Numbered from the stretch's first letter, positions 11,589 through 20,242 are shown. The stretch: 37,920 nt of DNA from Altererythrobacter sp. (GCA_031178065.1 JAPSJS010000034.1:1-37920); one strand, 5' to 3'. Made by a program: numbers and translations. Notes: a model not told the origin generated them from the letters alone.

Positions 11589-11613
11589 AACGCCGGCGCC
11601 GGGTAACTGTTTC
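11589..11613 (-). promoter_or_regulatory. Candidate EcfG (general stress sigma factor) promoter
   Basis: Read on the minus strand: GAAAC, 16 nt, CGTT. The EcfG consensus in Alphaproteobacteria is GGAAC-N16/17-CGTT, so only one -35 base differs. A start about 7 nt later would leave a short leader containing the AAGGAG site of the NTF2-like gene. Confidence 0.45.
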
Positions 11614-11667
11614 ATAAGTGGCGAGGGCGGCGGAGCTCGCCCGCTCCCGATCGAGAGTTAGATCGCG

Positions 11668-11697
11668 CTTGCCCCTCGCGCGAGCGGGAGGGGCAAG
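11668..11697 (-). terminator. Hairpin behind ettA
   Basis: A perfect 10-bp inverted repeat, CTTGCCCCTC (11668-11677) and GAGGGGCAAG (11688-11697), begins 4 nt after the ettA stop. No U-tract follows on the minus strand, so it may end transcription poorly or protect the 3' end. Confidence 0.5.
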
Positions 11698-11701
11698 GCG
11701 G

Positions 11702-13381
11702 TCAGCGCGTCAGCTTCTTGTACGCCAGGCGCGTCGGTCGGTCGGCTGCGTCGCCCAGCCGCCGGCGCTTGTCTTCCTCGTAGGCTTCGAAGTTGCCTTC
11801 GAACCATTCGACGTGGCTGTTGCCTTCGAACGCGAGGATGTGGGTCGCCAGGCGGTCGAGGAAGAAGCGGTCGTGCGAGATGACCACGGCGCAGCCGGCG
11901 AAGTTCTCGATCGCATCTTCCAGTGCGCCGAGCGTCTCGACGTCGAGGTCGTTGGTCGGCTCGTCCAGCAGCAGCACGTTGCCGCCGGTCTTGAGCATCT
12001 TGGCCATGTGGACGCGGTTGCGTTCACCGCCCGACAGCTTGCCGACGTTCTTCTGCTGGTCCTGGCCCTTGAAGTTGAACGCGCCGACGTAGGCCCGCGT
12101 GCTCGCGTCGTTGCCGTTCACTTTCATGTAGTCGAGCCCGTCCGAGATTTCCTCCCAGACGTTCTTCTTCGGATCGAGATGGTCGCGGCTCTGGTCGACG
12201 AAGCCGAGGCGTACCGTCTCGCCGATCTCGATCGTGCCGCTGTCGGGCTGTTCCTGGCCGGTGATCAGCTTGAACAGCGTCGACTTGCCGGCGCCGTTCG
12301 GCCCGATCACGCCCACGATCCCGCCGGGCGGCAGCATGAACGAAAGATCCTCGAACAACAGCTTGTCGCCATAGGCCTTGGAGATGTTCTTCGCCTCAAT
12401 GACCTTGCCGCCGAGGCGTTCGGGGACCTGGATGACGATCTGCGCCTTGCCCGGCTTGCGGTCGTTCTGCGATTCCTGAAGCTGCTCGAACTTGCGGATA
12501 CGCGCCTTGGACTTCGTCTGGCGCGCGGCCGGCGTCTGCCGGATCCATTCGAGTTCGCGGCTGAGCGACTTCTGCCGCCCGCTTTCCTCGCGCGATTCCT
12601 GTTCGAGGCGCTTGGCTTTCTTCTCGAGGTAGGTCGAGTAGTTGCCTTCGTAAGGGAAGTAGTTGCCGCGATCGAGCTCGAGGATCCAGCCGACGACATG
12701 GTCGAGGAAGTAGCGGTCGTGGGTGATCATCAGCACCGCGCCGGCGTATTCCTTGAGGTGGTTTTCGAGCCATTCGACGCTTTCGGCATCGAGGTGGTTG
12801 GTCGGCTCGTCCAGCAGCAGGATGCTGGGCTTCTGGATCAGCAGGCGGGTGAGCGCCACGCGGCGCTTCTCACCGCCAGACAGATCGGTGACCGGCCAGT
12901 CGCCGGGCGGGCAGCGCAGCGCCTCCATGGCGATTTCGAGCTGGTTGTCGAGCGTCCACCCGTCGACCGCGTCGATCTGCTCCTGGAGCGTGCCCATCTC
13001 CTCCATCAGCGCGTCGAAGTCGGTGTCGTCCTGCGGATCGCCCATCTCGGCGCTGATCGCGTTGAAGCGGTCGACCATGTCGGCGACCTCGCGTGCGCCG
13101 TCCTTGACGTTCTCGAGCACCGTCTTGCTTTCGTCGAGCTGCGGCTCCTGCGGCAGGTAGCCGACGGTGATGTTCTCGCCCGGCCAGGCCTCGCCCGTGA
13201 AGTCGGTGTCGATGCCGGCCATGATCTTCATCAGGGTCGACTTGCCCGCGCCGTTGGGGCCGACGATGCCGATCTTGGCGCCCTGGTAGAACTGCAGGTT
13301 GATGTCCTGCAGCACCGGCTTGGGAGCGCCGGGGAAAGTCTTGGTCATGTTCTTCATGACGAATGCGTATTGGGCGGCCAT
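11702..13381 (-). CDS. ettA: Energy-dependent translational throttle protein EttA (ABC-F)
   Basis: Soluble ABC-F ATPase that binds the ribosomal E site and couples translation to energy state. Two nucleotide-binding domains are present: Walker A GPNGAGKS in each, signatures LSGGEKRRVAL and LSGGERNRVHM, and Walker B LLLDEPTNHLD and LLLDEPTNDLD. A charged linker with the arm region lies between them (YLEKKAKRLEQESREESGRQ onward). The opening YAFVMKNMTKTFPGAPKPVL and YLPQEPQLDE match EttA rather than Uup. 559 residues, against about 555 in E. coli. The ATG at 13381 has an AAGGA site; longer upstream frames are spurious. It diverges from the M28 peptidase gene over 112 nt. Confidence 0.95.
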   Translation of the reverse strand: MAAQYAFVMKNMTKTFPGAPKPVLQDINLQFYQGAKIGIVGPNGAGKSTLMKIMAGIDTDFTGEAWPGENITVGYLPQEPQLDESKTVLENVKDGAREVADMVDRFNAISAEMGDPQDDTDFDALMEEMGTLQEQIDAVDGWTLDNQLEIAMEALRCPPGDWPVTDLSGGEKRRVALTRLLIQKPSILLLDEPTNHLDAESVEWLENHLKEYAGAVLMITHDRYFLDHVVGWILELDRGNYFPYEGNYSTYLEKKAKRLEQESREESGRQKSLSRELEWIRQTPAARQTKSKARIRKFEQLQESQNDRKPGKAQIVIQVPERLGGKVIEAKNISKAYGDKLLFEDLSFMLPPGGIVGVIGPNGAGKSTLFKLITGQEQPDSGTIEIGETVRLGFVDQSRDHLDPKKNVWEEISDGLDYMKVNGNDASTRAYVGAFNFKGQDQQKNVGKLSGGERNRVHMAKMLKTGGNVLLLDEPTNDLDVETLGALEDAIENFAGCAVVISHDRFFLDRLATHILAFEGNSHVEWFEGNFEAYEEDKRRRLGDAADRPTRLAYKKLTR

Positions 13382-13493
13382 CAGTCGTCCTTCGGGTACA
13401 AACGGGTGTTTTGAGAGTTGGCGCGCAGATAGGCGTTGGCGAGGGCGCGGGCAAGCTGGACTTGGCCGCAAGACGCCGATAGCAAGCGCGGCC

Positions 13494-14873
13494 ATGAGGA
13501 CTCTGGCACTGGCGCTCGCCGCCGCATCGCTCCCGACGCTCGCCGCCGCGCAGACCGTCGCTTCCGAAACTCCCGCCGCTGCCGCCAGCGCCGATGCTGC
13601 GCTCGAAAGCGACACGCTCGCGTGGGACTTCGTCGAGGGAATCACGACCGAGGTCGGGCCGCGCCAGGCCGGCACCGAGGCCGAGAAGCGCGGGCGCGAC
13701 TGGTCGGTCGCATGGCTCAAGGCCAACGGCTTCGCCAACGTGGCCGACGAGCCGTTCGAGATGGAGACCTGGGTCCGCGGCATCGAGACCGCCGAGATCG
13801 TCAGCCCGTTCCCGCAGCCGTTCCATGTGACGGCGCTCGGCGGCAGCCCCTCGACCGGGCCGGAGGGAATCACCGCCGAAGTGGTCGAGTTCGAGAGCGT
13901 CGCGGCGCTCCAGGCCGCGCCGGCGGGGAGCCTGGAGGGCAAGATCGCCTATATCAGCCACGACATGACGCCCACGCAGGACGGCTCGCAATACGGCTTT
14001 GCCGGCCCAGCGCGCTGGGTCGGTGCGGGGATCGCGGCGAGCAAGGGCGCGGTCGGGAGCGTGATCAAGTCGGTCGGCACGGACTATCACCGCAACCCGC
14101 ACGCGGGCGGCACCTCGTTCCCCGAAGGCGTGGCGCCGATCCCGGCGGGCGCGCTGTCGCTGCCCGACGCGGCGAACCTCGAGCGGATGTTCGACCGCGC
14201 CGAGGGGCAGCCGATCCGCATGAAGCTCGTGTTCACGCCGCGCGATCTGGGGACCACCACGAGCGGCAACGTCGTCGGCGAGATCGTCGGGCGCGATCCC
14301 TCGCTGCCGCCGGTGCTCGTCGCCTGCCATATCGATAGTTGGGACCTCGGCACGGGCGCGATCGACGACGGCGCGGGCTGCGGCATCGTCGCCGCGGCCG
14401 CGAAGCACGTGGCCGCCGCGGGTCAGCCGCTGCGCACGATCCGCGTGCTGTTCGCAGGGGCGGAAGAGACCGGGCTGTGGGGCTCCAAGGCCTATTCCGC
14501 CGCGCATATCGATGAGCCGATCGCGGTCGGCCTGGAAAGCGATTTCGGCGCGGACCGCATCTGGCAGTTCGAGAGCAATTTCCGCGAGAGCAATCCCGAC
14601 CTGCACGCGAAGATCGCGGCGGCCGTCGCGCGCTTCGGCGTCTCCAACGGCACCGGCGTCGCTACCGGCGGAGCGGACATCAACATCGTGCGCGATCAGA
14701 ACAGCGCGATCATCGATCTCGCGCAGGACGGCACGCGCTACTTCGACCTGCACCACACGCCCGACGACACGCTCGACAAGGTCGATCCGGTGCAGCTCCG
14801 CCAGAACGTGGCGGTGTGGACCCAGGTGGTCGGCATCCTCGCCAACGAGCCGGGACCGATCAAGGGCGAGTGA
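13494..14873 (+). CDS. M28-family zinc metallopeptidase, exported
   Basis: Predicted secreted aminopeptidase or carboxypeptidase of the M28 family, close to the plasma glutamate carboxypeptidase type. A signal peptide covers residues 1-20 (MRTLALALAAASLPTLAAAQ). The PA-like insert precedes a co-catalytic zinc site: ACHIDSWDLGTGAIDDGAGC supplies His and the bridging Asp, FAGAEETGLWGS supplies the Glu pair, GLESDFG a further acidic ligand, and DLHHTPDDTLD the last His. 459 residues. The ATG at 13494 fits the signal peptide; an upstream open stretch to 13299 overlaps ettA and is rejected. The DUF421 gene follows closely. Natural substrate is unknown, presumably peptides in the periplasm. Confidence 0.88.
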   Translation: MRTLALALAAASLPTLAAAQTVASETPAAAASADAALESDTLAWDFVEGITTEVGPRQAGTEAEKRGRDWSVAWLKANGFANVADEPFEMETWVRGIETAEIVSPFPQPFHVTALGGSPSTGPEGITAEVVEFESVAALQAAPAGSLEGKIAYISHDMTPTQDGSQYGFAGPARWVGAGIAASKGAVGSVIKSVGTDYHRNPHAGGTSFPEGVAPIPAGALSLPDAANLERMFDRAEGQPIRMKLVFTPRDLGTTTSGNVVGEIVGRDPSLPPVLVACHIDSWDLGTGAIDDGAGCGIVAAAAKHVAAAGQPLRTIRVLFAGAEETGLWGSKAYSAAHIDEPIAVGLESDFGADRIWQFESNFRESNPDLHAKIAAAVARFGVSNGTGVATGGADINIVRDQNSAIIDLAQDGTRYFDLHHTPDDTLDKVDPVQLRQNVAVWTQVVGILANEPGPIKGE

Positions 14874-14935
14874 CGTTGATCGGCCGGTAACGAAAGGACC
14901 GGCCGATCCTGTTTGCGAACGATACGCTCGACATA

Positions 14936-15436
14936 GTGGCGCGCGGCCTGCTGCTCGCGGTTGCCGCTCTTGCGTGGGTGGTACTGCTCGTCAGGGTCAA
15001 CGGGCTGCGCTCGCTGTCCAAGATGACGAGCTTCGACTTCGTCATGACCATTGCACTGGGCAGCCTCGTCGCCGGAGCATCGCAGGCCGACACCTGGAGC
15101 GGTTTCGCCCAGCCGCTGGTGGCGATGGCGGGGCTGTTCCTAGCACAATGGGGCGCGGCACGGCTGCGCAGGATTTCCCCGGCGGTCGAGAAGATCATCC
15201 AGAACGAACCGGTGCTGCTGATGCGCGACGGCGAGATTCTGCGTGACGCGCTCGACCGGACCCGCGTGGCCGAGAGCGACCTGTTCGCCAAGCTGCGCGA
15301 GGCTGACGTTCGCGATCTCTCGCAAGTGCGCGCGGTCGTGCTCGAGACGACGGGCGACGTCAGCGTCCTGCAGGGTGAAAGCGGAAGCGAACGCCTGCTT
15401 CGGGGTGTGGATCGGGCTGGTGGCTCGAGAAGCTAA
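14936..15436 (+). CDS. DUF421 / YetF-like membrane protein
   Basis: A 166-residue integral membrane protein with two or three N-terminal helices (LLLAVAALAWVVLLVRV; FDFVMTIALGSLVAGA; FAQPLVAMAGLFLAQWG) and a cytosolic alpha/beta tail (VLLMRDGEILRDALDRTRVAESDLFAKLRE). The segment NGLRSLSKMTSFDFVMTIALGS is the DUF421 hallmark. GTG 14936 is the first conventional start, but the frame stays open to 14891 and upstream codons read PILFANDTLDIVARG, which resembles the true DUF421 N-terminus. An AAAGGA site at 14893-14898 stands 7 nt before an ATC (14906) and 10 nt before a CTG (14909), so a non-AUG start is likely. Its stop overlaps the convergent MATE stop in CTAA. Function is unknown. Confidence 0.82.
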   Translation: MARGLLLAVAALAWVVLLVRVNGLRSLSKMTSFDFVMTIALGSLVAGASQADTWSGFAQPLVAMAGLFLAQWGAARLRRISPAVEKIIQNEPVLLMRDGEILRDALDRTRVAESDLFAKLREADVRDLSQVRAVVLETTGDVSVLQGESGSERLLRGVDRAGGSRS

Positions 15437-16770
15437 GCTGCGGCAAACCCGCGGCGCATGAGTGCCGGAAGCATTGCCGCCTGGATCGCCGCACGCGCGA
15501 CGAGGAACAACGCGAAGGCGAGCCACAGGCCCCAGTTGCCGTGCGGCCAGGCGAGCCACAGCACGCCGGCATAGACCGCCGCCGCGCCGAGCATCGAGAC
15601 GAGCAGCGCCCGCGTCCAGCTCGCGCCGACGAAGACACCGTCGAACACGAAGCCGGCGACACCGGCGAAGGGAATCAGGACCAGCCAAAACGCCTGCTGC
15701 CGGGCCGCCTCGGCCACGGCGTCGGTTGCGGCGAAGCTCGCGAGGATCGGATCGGCCAGCAGCGCGAAGGCGAGGGCGACCAGCGCCGCCGCGCCGAAGC
15801 CGCGCAGCAGGATCGCCTTGATATAGCGCGCGAAACCCTCGCGGTCGCGGGCGCCCGCGCGTTCGCCGTTGAGCACTTGCGCCGCGTTCTCGAACCCGTC
15901 GAGCAGCAGCGCGGTGAAGACGAACATCTGGTAGAGGATGCCGTTCGCCGCGAGCACCACGGCGCCACGCTCGGCGCTCAGCCGGGTCAGCGCGGCCAAG
16001 GCGACCATCAGGACCACCGTGCGCAGGAACAGGTCGCGGTTGAGCGAGAGGAACGGGCGCAGGCTGTTCCAACGCAGCACCGTGCGCTCGCGCGCGGCGT
16101 CGAGGATCGTGCGCCCCTGCTCGCCCCGCAGCACGAAGATCGCGACCGCGGCCAGCTTCGCATATTCGGCGGCGAAGCTCGACCAGCCGACACCGGCGAT
16201 TCCCATGTCGAGGCCGAGCACGAACCACAGCCCCAGCGCGACGTTGAGCAAGTTGTAGGCGACCTCGAACACGAGCACCGCCGCCATCCGCCGCCGCCCC
16301 ACGAGATAGCCGATCAGCGCGAGGTTGAGCATGACGCCCGGCGCGGTCCAGTAGCGGATCTCGGCGTAGGTGCGCGCGGCCGCGAGCACCTCGCCCTCCG
16401 CGCCCAGGAGGCCGAGCAGCGCCGGCATCAGCACCGGCTTGGCAATCAGCAGCATGGCCGCGATCGCGATCCCGATCGTCGCCCCGCGCAGCAGTATCGC
16501 CGCCTGTTCCTGCGTGCCGCTGCGCGTGCCCGCCTGCGCGACGAGCCCGGTCGTGCCGGTCTTGAGGAAGTTCATAACGGTGAACAGCACCGCGAACAGC
16601 CGCGCGCCGACGTCCACCGCGCCTTGCGCCGCGGCATCCTCCAGCCGCCCGACGATCCACATGTCGCCGACCCCGATCAGCGCGGTCGCGACATTGGTGA
16701 CCATCGCGGGCAGGGCGATGGCCCAGATGACCCGGGTGTCGAGCGTGGCGGCGGGGGAGGGGGTGGAAAT
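15433..16770 (-). CDS. MATE-family (DinF-like) multidrug/metabolite exporter
   Basis: A cation-coupled exporter with about 12 membrane helices in two six-helix halves. The N-terminal signature WAIALPAMVTNVATALIGVGDMW is characteristic of DinF-type MATE proteins, as are LNLALIGYLVGR and ILYQMFVFTALLLDGFENAA. The first ATG (16704) would cut helix 1 in half: upstream codons continue in frame as TLDTRVIWAIALPA. No ATG, GTG or TTG lies between, but an ATT at 16770 has an AGGAG site exactly 8 nt upstream (16779-16783) and gives 445 residues. An ATT start is therefore proposed. It is 91 nt behind the PepSY gene on the same strand and may be the third gene of the TonB-receptor unit. Substrate is unknown. 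Confidence 0.88.
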   Translation of the reverse strand: MSTPSPAATLDTRVIWAIALPAMVTNVATALIGVGDMWIVGRLEDAAAQGAVDVGARLFAVLFTVMNFLKTGTTGLVAQAGTRSGTQEQAAILLRGATIGIAIAAMLLIAKPVLMPALLGLLGAEGEVLAAARTYAEIRYWTAPGVMLNLALIGYLVGRRRMAAVLVFEVAYNLLNVALGLWFVLGLDMGIAGVGWSSFAAEYAKLAAVAIFVLRGEQGRTILDAARERTVLRWNSLRPFLSLNRDLFLRTVVLMVALAALTRLSAERGAVVLAANGILYQMFVFTALLLDGFENAAQVLNGERAGARDREGFARYIKAILLRGFGAAALVALAFALLADPILASFAATDAVAEAARQQAFWLVLIPFAGVAGFVFDGVFVGASWTRALLVSMLGAAAVYAGVLWLAWPHGNWGLWLAFALFLVARAAIQAAMLPALMRRGFAAA

Positions 16771-16861
16771 CGCCTTGGCTCCTCGCAGCCTCCGCCGCAG
16801 GTCCGGCCGGAGCGCGCCAGCCGTAACCGCTAATCCGGTGCCGCGCTACGGGGCCGTGCGG

Positions 16862-17971
16862 TCAGGGCAGGTCCGCCTGGCGCGGCACCAACGCGCGCGC
16901 CGCGGCGGCCTGCGGGCGCTTCCGCGACTTCGACCGCTTGCTGCCGAACCAGAAGCTCCAGGTCGCGAGCGTGCCGAGGAGTACGAGCGCGAGGCCGGAG
17001 AATGTCAGCACTACCCGCCAGGCCGTGCCGCCGACCTTGCCGGCGTGGACCGGGTAGTACTTCTCGGTGATCGCCGAGGCCGTGTCGCCGGCGGCCGGAT
17101 CGTCCGTCCCGAGAACGGTGCCCGTGGCGGGATCGAGATAGACGTAGGTCCGGCCGTTGGGAGTCCACTCGAAGCTCTGCTTCAGCCGCAGCGTGAGCGG
17201 CGCGCCCGGCTCCTGCGGCAGTGTCAGACGGCGCGGGAACGCGTCGGGGAAAGCGGCCTGCGCATTGGCCATGACGGTCGGCCAGTCGGCCGCGGCGGTG
17301 CCCTGGGCGGACGTTTCCGGCTGGACCAGCGCGGCCGCCTCGGTAGGCTCCGCCCAGGGCGTCAGTAGCGCTTCCGACACGGCGGGGAATATCATGAAGG
17401 CGCCCGTCAGCGCGCTCAGGATCAGCACCGGCGAGGCGACCGCGCCGATATCGCGGTGCTGGCGGATGATCGCGCCCTTGGTGAACCGCGCCGGCCAGAG
17501 GCGGAATTCGAAGGACCTGCGGGTGCGCCACCAGAGGATCAATCCCGTCACCGCGAAGGCCAGCAACAGCAGGCCGAGAGCGCCGGTCAGGTATTCGCCG
17601 ATCTCGCCCATGAACAGGTAGTGGTGCAGGTCGAACAGCCACAGTTCCGGCCGGCCCCACATGTTGTCCCAGCGGTCGACGACCATGCCGGCCTGCGTGA
17701 GATAGGCCCCGCCGCCGTCGGCGTAGATCGCCTGGTGGAGGCCCATGTCGTCGTTGGCGAAGGTGATGCGCGAGAGCGCCGGATCCTCCGCGATCGCCGC
17801 TGCCACGGCCTGCCCGATCAGGGCCGGGTCCGCCGTCAGCGGATCGTCCGCTCCCGGCAGGCCGATCCAGCTCTCCTCCCACACCAGCACCGTGCCGCTG
17901 AGGCCGATCACCGCCAGCAACAGGCCGAGGATGCCCCCGGCCCAGCCGTGCAGGAGGGCGAGCAGGCGCAT
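16862..17971 (-). CDS. PepSY-associated membrane protein (iron-uptake type)
   Basis: A 369-residue inner-membrane protein with four predicted helices: LLALLHGWAGGILGLLLAVI near the N-terminus, YLTGALGLLLLAFAVTGLI, ASPVLILSALTGAFMIF, and a C-terminal WRVVLTFSGLALVLLGTLA. Conserved HHYLFMGEIGE and KYYPVHAGKVGG fit the PepSY_TM (PiuB-like) family, whose members accompany siderophore receptors and are thought to help reduce or release ferric iron; that role is inferred from context. The ATG overlaps the stop of the TonB receptor gene by one base (TGATG), so the two are translationally coupled. The tail is basic (GSKRSKSRKRPQ). Confidence 0.87.
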   Translation of the reverse strand: MRLLALLHGWAGGILGLLLAVIGLSGTVLVWEESWIGLPGADDPLTADPALIGQAVAAAIAEDPALSRITFANDDMGLHQAIYADGGGAYLTQAGMVVDRWDNMWGRPELWLFDLHHYLFMGEIGEYLTGALGLLLLAFAVTGLILWWRTRRSFEFRLWPARFTKGAIIRQHRDIGAVASPVLILSALTGAFMIFPAVSEALLTPWAEPTEAAALVQPETSAQGTAAADWPTVMANAQAAFPDAFPRRLTLPQEPGAPLTLRLKQSFEWTPNGRTYVYLDPATGTVLGTDDPAAGDTASAITEKYYPVHAGKVGGTAWRVVLTFSGLALVLLGTLATWSFWFGSKRSKSRKRPQAAAARALVPRQADLP

Positions 17972-20187
17972 CAGAAAGCACCGCGCCAGCTCAACGTGAA
18001 GGTGCGCCCACGGCCGGCGTAGAAGCGGTTGTTGTCCGTCGTGCGCACGGTGTCGCTGTCGTAGGTGAGGTAGTACTTGTCGGCCAGGTTCTGCACCGCG
18101 AGTGCGAATTCACCAGCGCCCGTCTGATAGGCCAGATAGGCGTCGAGCAGCGTGTAGCCCTCGAAGTCCGTGTCCACGCTAACGTCGTTGAAGGTGCGCG
18201 ACAGGTAGAAGCGCGACTGCAGCCGGGCGCTCAGCGGGCCGCTGCGATAGTCGGCGGAGAGATTGAGCCGGTCCGGCGAGATATTCGCGCCGTCCAGATC
18301 GTTGTTCACCAGTTCGTCTTCATCGTTGCTGTCGGTCTGGCCCTCGATATCGCTGTAAGCCGCGCTGAGCGTGAGGCCGGGCAGCGGCGTGCGCCAGGCG
18401 ATATTCGCCTCCAGCCCCTCGATCTGGATCGGCTGGCGCGAGACGCTGAAGATGCCGTCCTGGCCGAGCACGAGCAGCGATCCCAGATCACTCGACGACC
18501 AGAAATAGCTGACGCCGGCGTCGATCGCCCCGCGCTTCCATTCCAATCCGATTTCGCGGTTGTTGGAGATGACCGGCTCGAGCGCGAGGTAGCTGTCGAT
18601 GTCGACGCCTTCGTCCTCGATCCCGCGCAGGATGCGTCCGACGTCGGCGATCGTGTAGCCTTCGGCATAACTGCCGTAGGCGCGCAGACCCGCGATCGGC
18701 TCGACTATCACGCCGCCGTTCCACAGCACGTCGTTGAACGAGGGGCTGCCGCCCGCGACGGGGACGGGGCGATAAGTGCCGAGATTGTCGGGGACGCCGT
18801 CTCCGTTGTCGTCTTCGTCGTTGCGGCCGTCACCGTCGTGATCGGGAACGCGGCCGTAAAAGGCCAACGTCTCGAAATCGCCCACCTTCAGTTGCACGTC
18901 CTCGTAGCGCGCGCCGCCTGCCAGGCGCACGGCACCGCCGAACAGCGCGAGGTTCGCCTGCGCGAACGGCGCGAGGCTGCGGAAGTCGGTTTCCGGAACC
19001 CAGGTGCGGCCGGTCTGGGCCAGATATTGCTCGGTGCGGTCGAACAGCGCGTCGAAGCCGGCGGTCACGGTCAGATCTTCGAAACCGGGCACGGCGCGCT
19101 CGTAGCTGATCTTGCCGCCGATCTTGCGCGACAGGTTCGCCGACTGGTCGAACAGATTGCCGGTCGGATCGATGGCCGGATCCTGGAACGTGTCGGTGAC
19201 GAGGCCGCCGAACACGTCGCGCGTGCGGCTGAAGAAGGCCTGCACGGCGAATGCGCCGCCGCCGAGATCATCGTCGGTCAGGGCGGCGGAGAGCAGCTCG
19301 GCGCGGTTCGTCGGCGGATCGCCCTGAATGACCCCACGCTCGCTGCTGGCGGGGATGCCTTCGTCGCGATTGCCGGGCACGAGCACGTAGTTGCCGTTGC
19401 CCTGCAGCTCGAACCGGTTGGCGATCACTTCCAGCCGCGCGCTCGGGCTGAGCTGGTAGCCGAAGCGGCCGAACACCGACCAGGAGTCGCTGTCCTGGAC
19501 CTCGCCCTGGGTGCCGTCGACGCCGATGTTGTTGCCGTGTCCGTCCCGATAGGCACCGCGCTGCTCGAACGTCGCGCCGATCGTCGCATCGAAGGCGCCC
19601 GCGCGGTAGCCGACGAGCGAGCCGATCTTGCCGCCCATCGCCGAGCCGTCGAAGCCGTCGGCGGCCGAAGCCTGCAGCAGCGTGCGCGCGGCGACACCGT
19701 CCTCAGCCGGGGCGCCGACGGTGACCTGGTTCACCACGCCGCCGGTGCCGCCGATGCCCTGCAGCGCGTTGGAGCCGTAGATCACCTCGACCCGGTCGAT
19801 GAAGAACGGATCGATCGTGTATCCGTCGCGCGAGCCGTCGCGGACCGGGGTCGACTGCGGGATGCCATTGATCGCGTAGAGCGGCGAGCGGCCACGCAGG
19901 CTCTCGCCCGAACCGGAGAGCTTCTCGCGCGTGGGGGAGAACGAGGGCAGCAGGGCCGAGACCGCATCGACCGTCGAGCCCGAGATCTGCACCTGCTGCT
20001 GCAGCGCTTCAGTGCCGACGACGTCGATCGTCAGCGGCAGGGCGCTGGGCGGAAGCTGGGTACGCGTGGCGCTGACGATGATCTCCGCGTCGCCTTCCGC
20101 TTCCTCGGCGCTGGCCGACTGAGCGGCGGCACCGCCGGACCAGGCAAGTGCAACGGCGAGAGCAGGCAACGAAACGCGGACAAACAT
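17971..20187 (-). CDS. TonB-dependent outer membrane receptor, probably ferric siderophore
   Basis: A 738-residue outer-membrane gated barrel. Signal peptide of about 22 residues ending GGAAAQ, then a TonB-box-like AEIIVSATR, a plug domain (LRGRSPLYAINGIPQSTPVRDG; DRVEVIYGSNALQGIGGTGGVVNQV) and a 22-strand-type barrel ending in the typical aromatic residue (FTLSWRGAF). An unusual Asp-rich loop at about residues 447-470 (DHDGDGRNDEDDNGDGVPD) resembles tandem calcium-binding repeats and would lie in an external loop. A ribosome site AGGGGG precedes the ATG, and a Fur-like half-palindromic box lies 41-55 nt upstream. Coupling to the PepSY gene supports siderophore uptake; the actual ligand is unknown. 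Confidence 0.9.
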   Translation of the reverse strand: MFVRVSLPALAVALAWSGGAAAQSASAEEAEGDAEIIVSATRTQLPPSALPLTIDVVGTEALQQQVQISGSTVDAVSALLPSFSPTREKLSGSGESLRGRSPLYAINGIPQSTPVRDGSRDGYTIDPFFIDRVEVIYGSNALQGIGGTGGVVNQVTVGAPAEDGVAARTLLQASAADGFDGSAMGGKIGSLVGYRAGAFDATIGATFEQRGAYRDGHGNNIGVDGTQGEVQDSDSWSVFGRFGYQLSPSARLEVIANRFELQGNGNYVLVPGNRDEGIPASSERGVIQGDPPTNRAELLSAALTDDDLGGGAFAVQAFFSRTRDVFGGLVTDTFQDPAIDPTGNLFDQSANLSRKIGGKISYERAVPGFEDLTVTAGFDALFDRTEQYLAQTGRTWVPETDFRSLAPFAQANLALFGGAVRLAGGARYEDVQLKVGDFETLAFYGRVPDHDGDGRNDEDDNGDGVPDNLGTYRPVPVAGGSPSFNDVLWNGGVIVEPIAGLRAYGSYAEGYTIADVGRILRGIEDEGVDIDSYLALEPVISNNREIGLEWKRGAIDAGVSYFWSSSDLGSLLVLGQDGIFSVSRQPIQIEGLEANIAWRTPLPGLTLSAAYSDIEGQTDSNDEDELVNNDLDGANISPDRLNLSADYRSGPLSARLQSRFYLSRTFNDVSVDTDFEGYTLLDAYLAYQTGAGEFALAVQNLADKYYLTYDSDTVRTTDNNRFYAGRGRTFTLSWRGAF

Positions 20188-20227
20188 GGGATCCCCCTGA
20201 ACTGTGTGGCGGGTCCGCTAGCAGTAC

Positions 20228-20242
20228 TGCAACTAGCTCGCA
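20228..20242 (-). promoter_or_regulatory. Candidate Fur-like box before the TonB receptor
   Basis: Read on the minus strand, TGCGA-GCTAG-TTGCA is an imperfect inverted repeat (one mismatch) with 5-bp arms and a 5-bp centre. This is close to the TTGCGA...TCGCAA style reported for alphaproteobacterial Fur sites. It is 41-55 nt ahead of the receptor ATG. Confidence 0.35.

Noticed and set aside
11618-13414. 598-codon plus-strand frame over ettA
   Set aside because: Antisense to ettA, whose two ABC domains are unambiguous.
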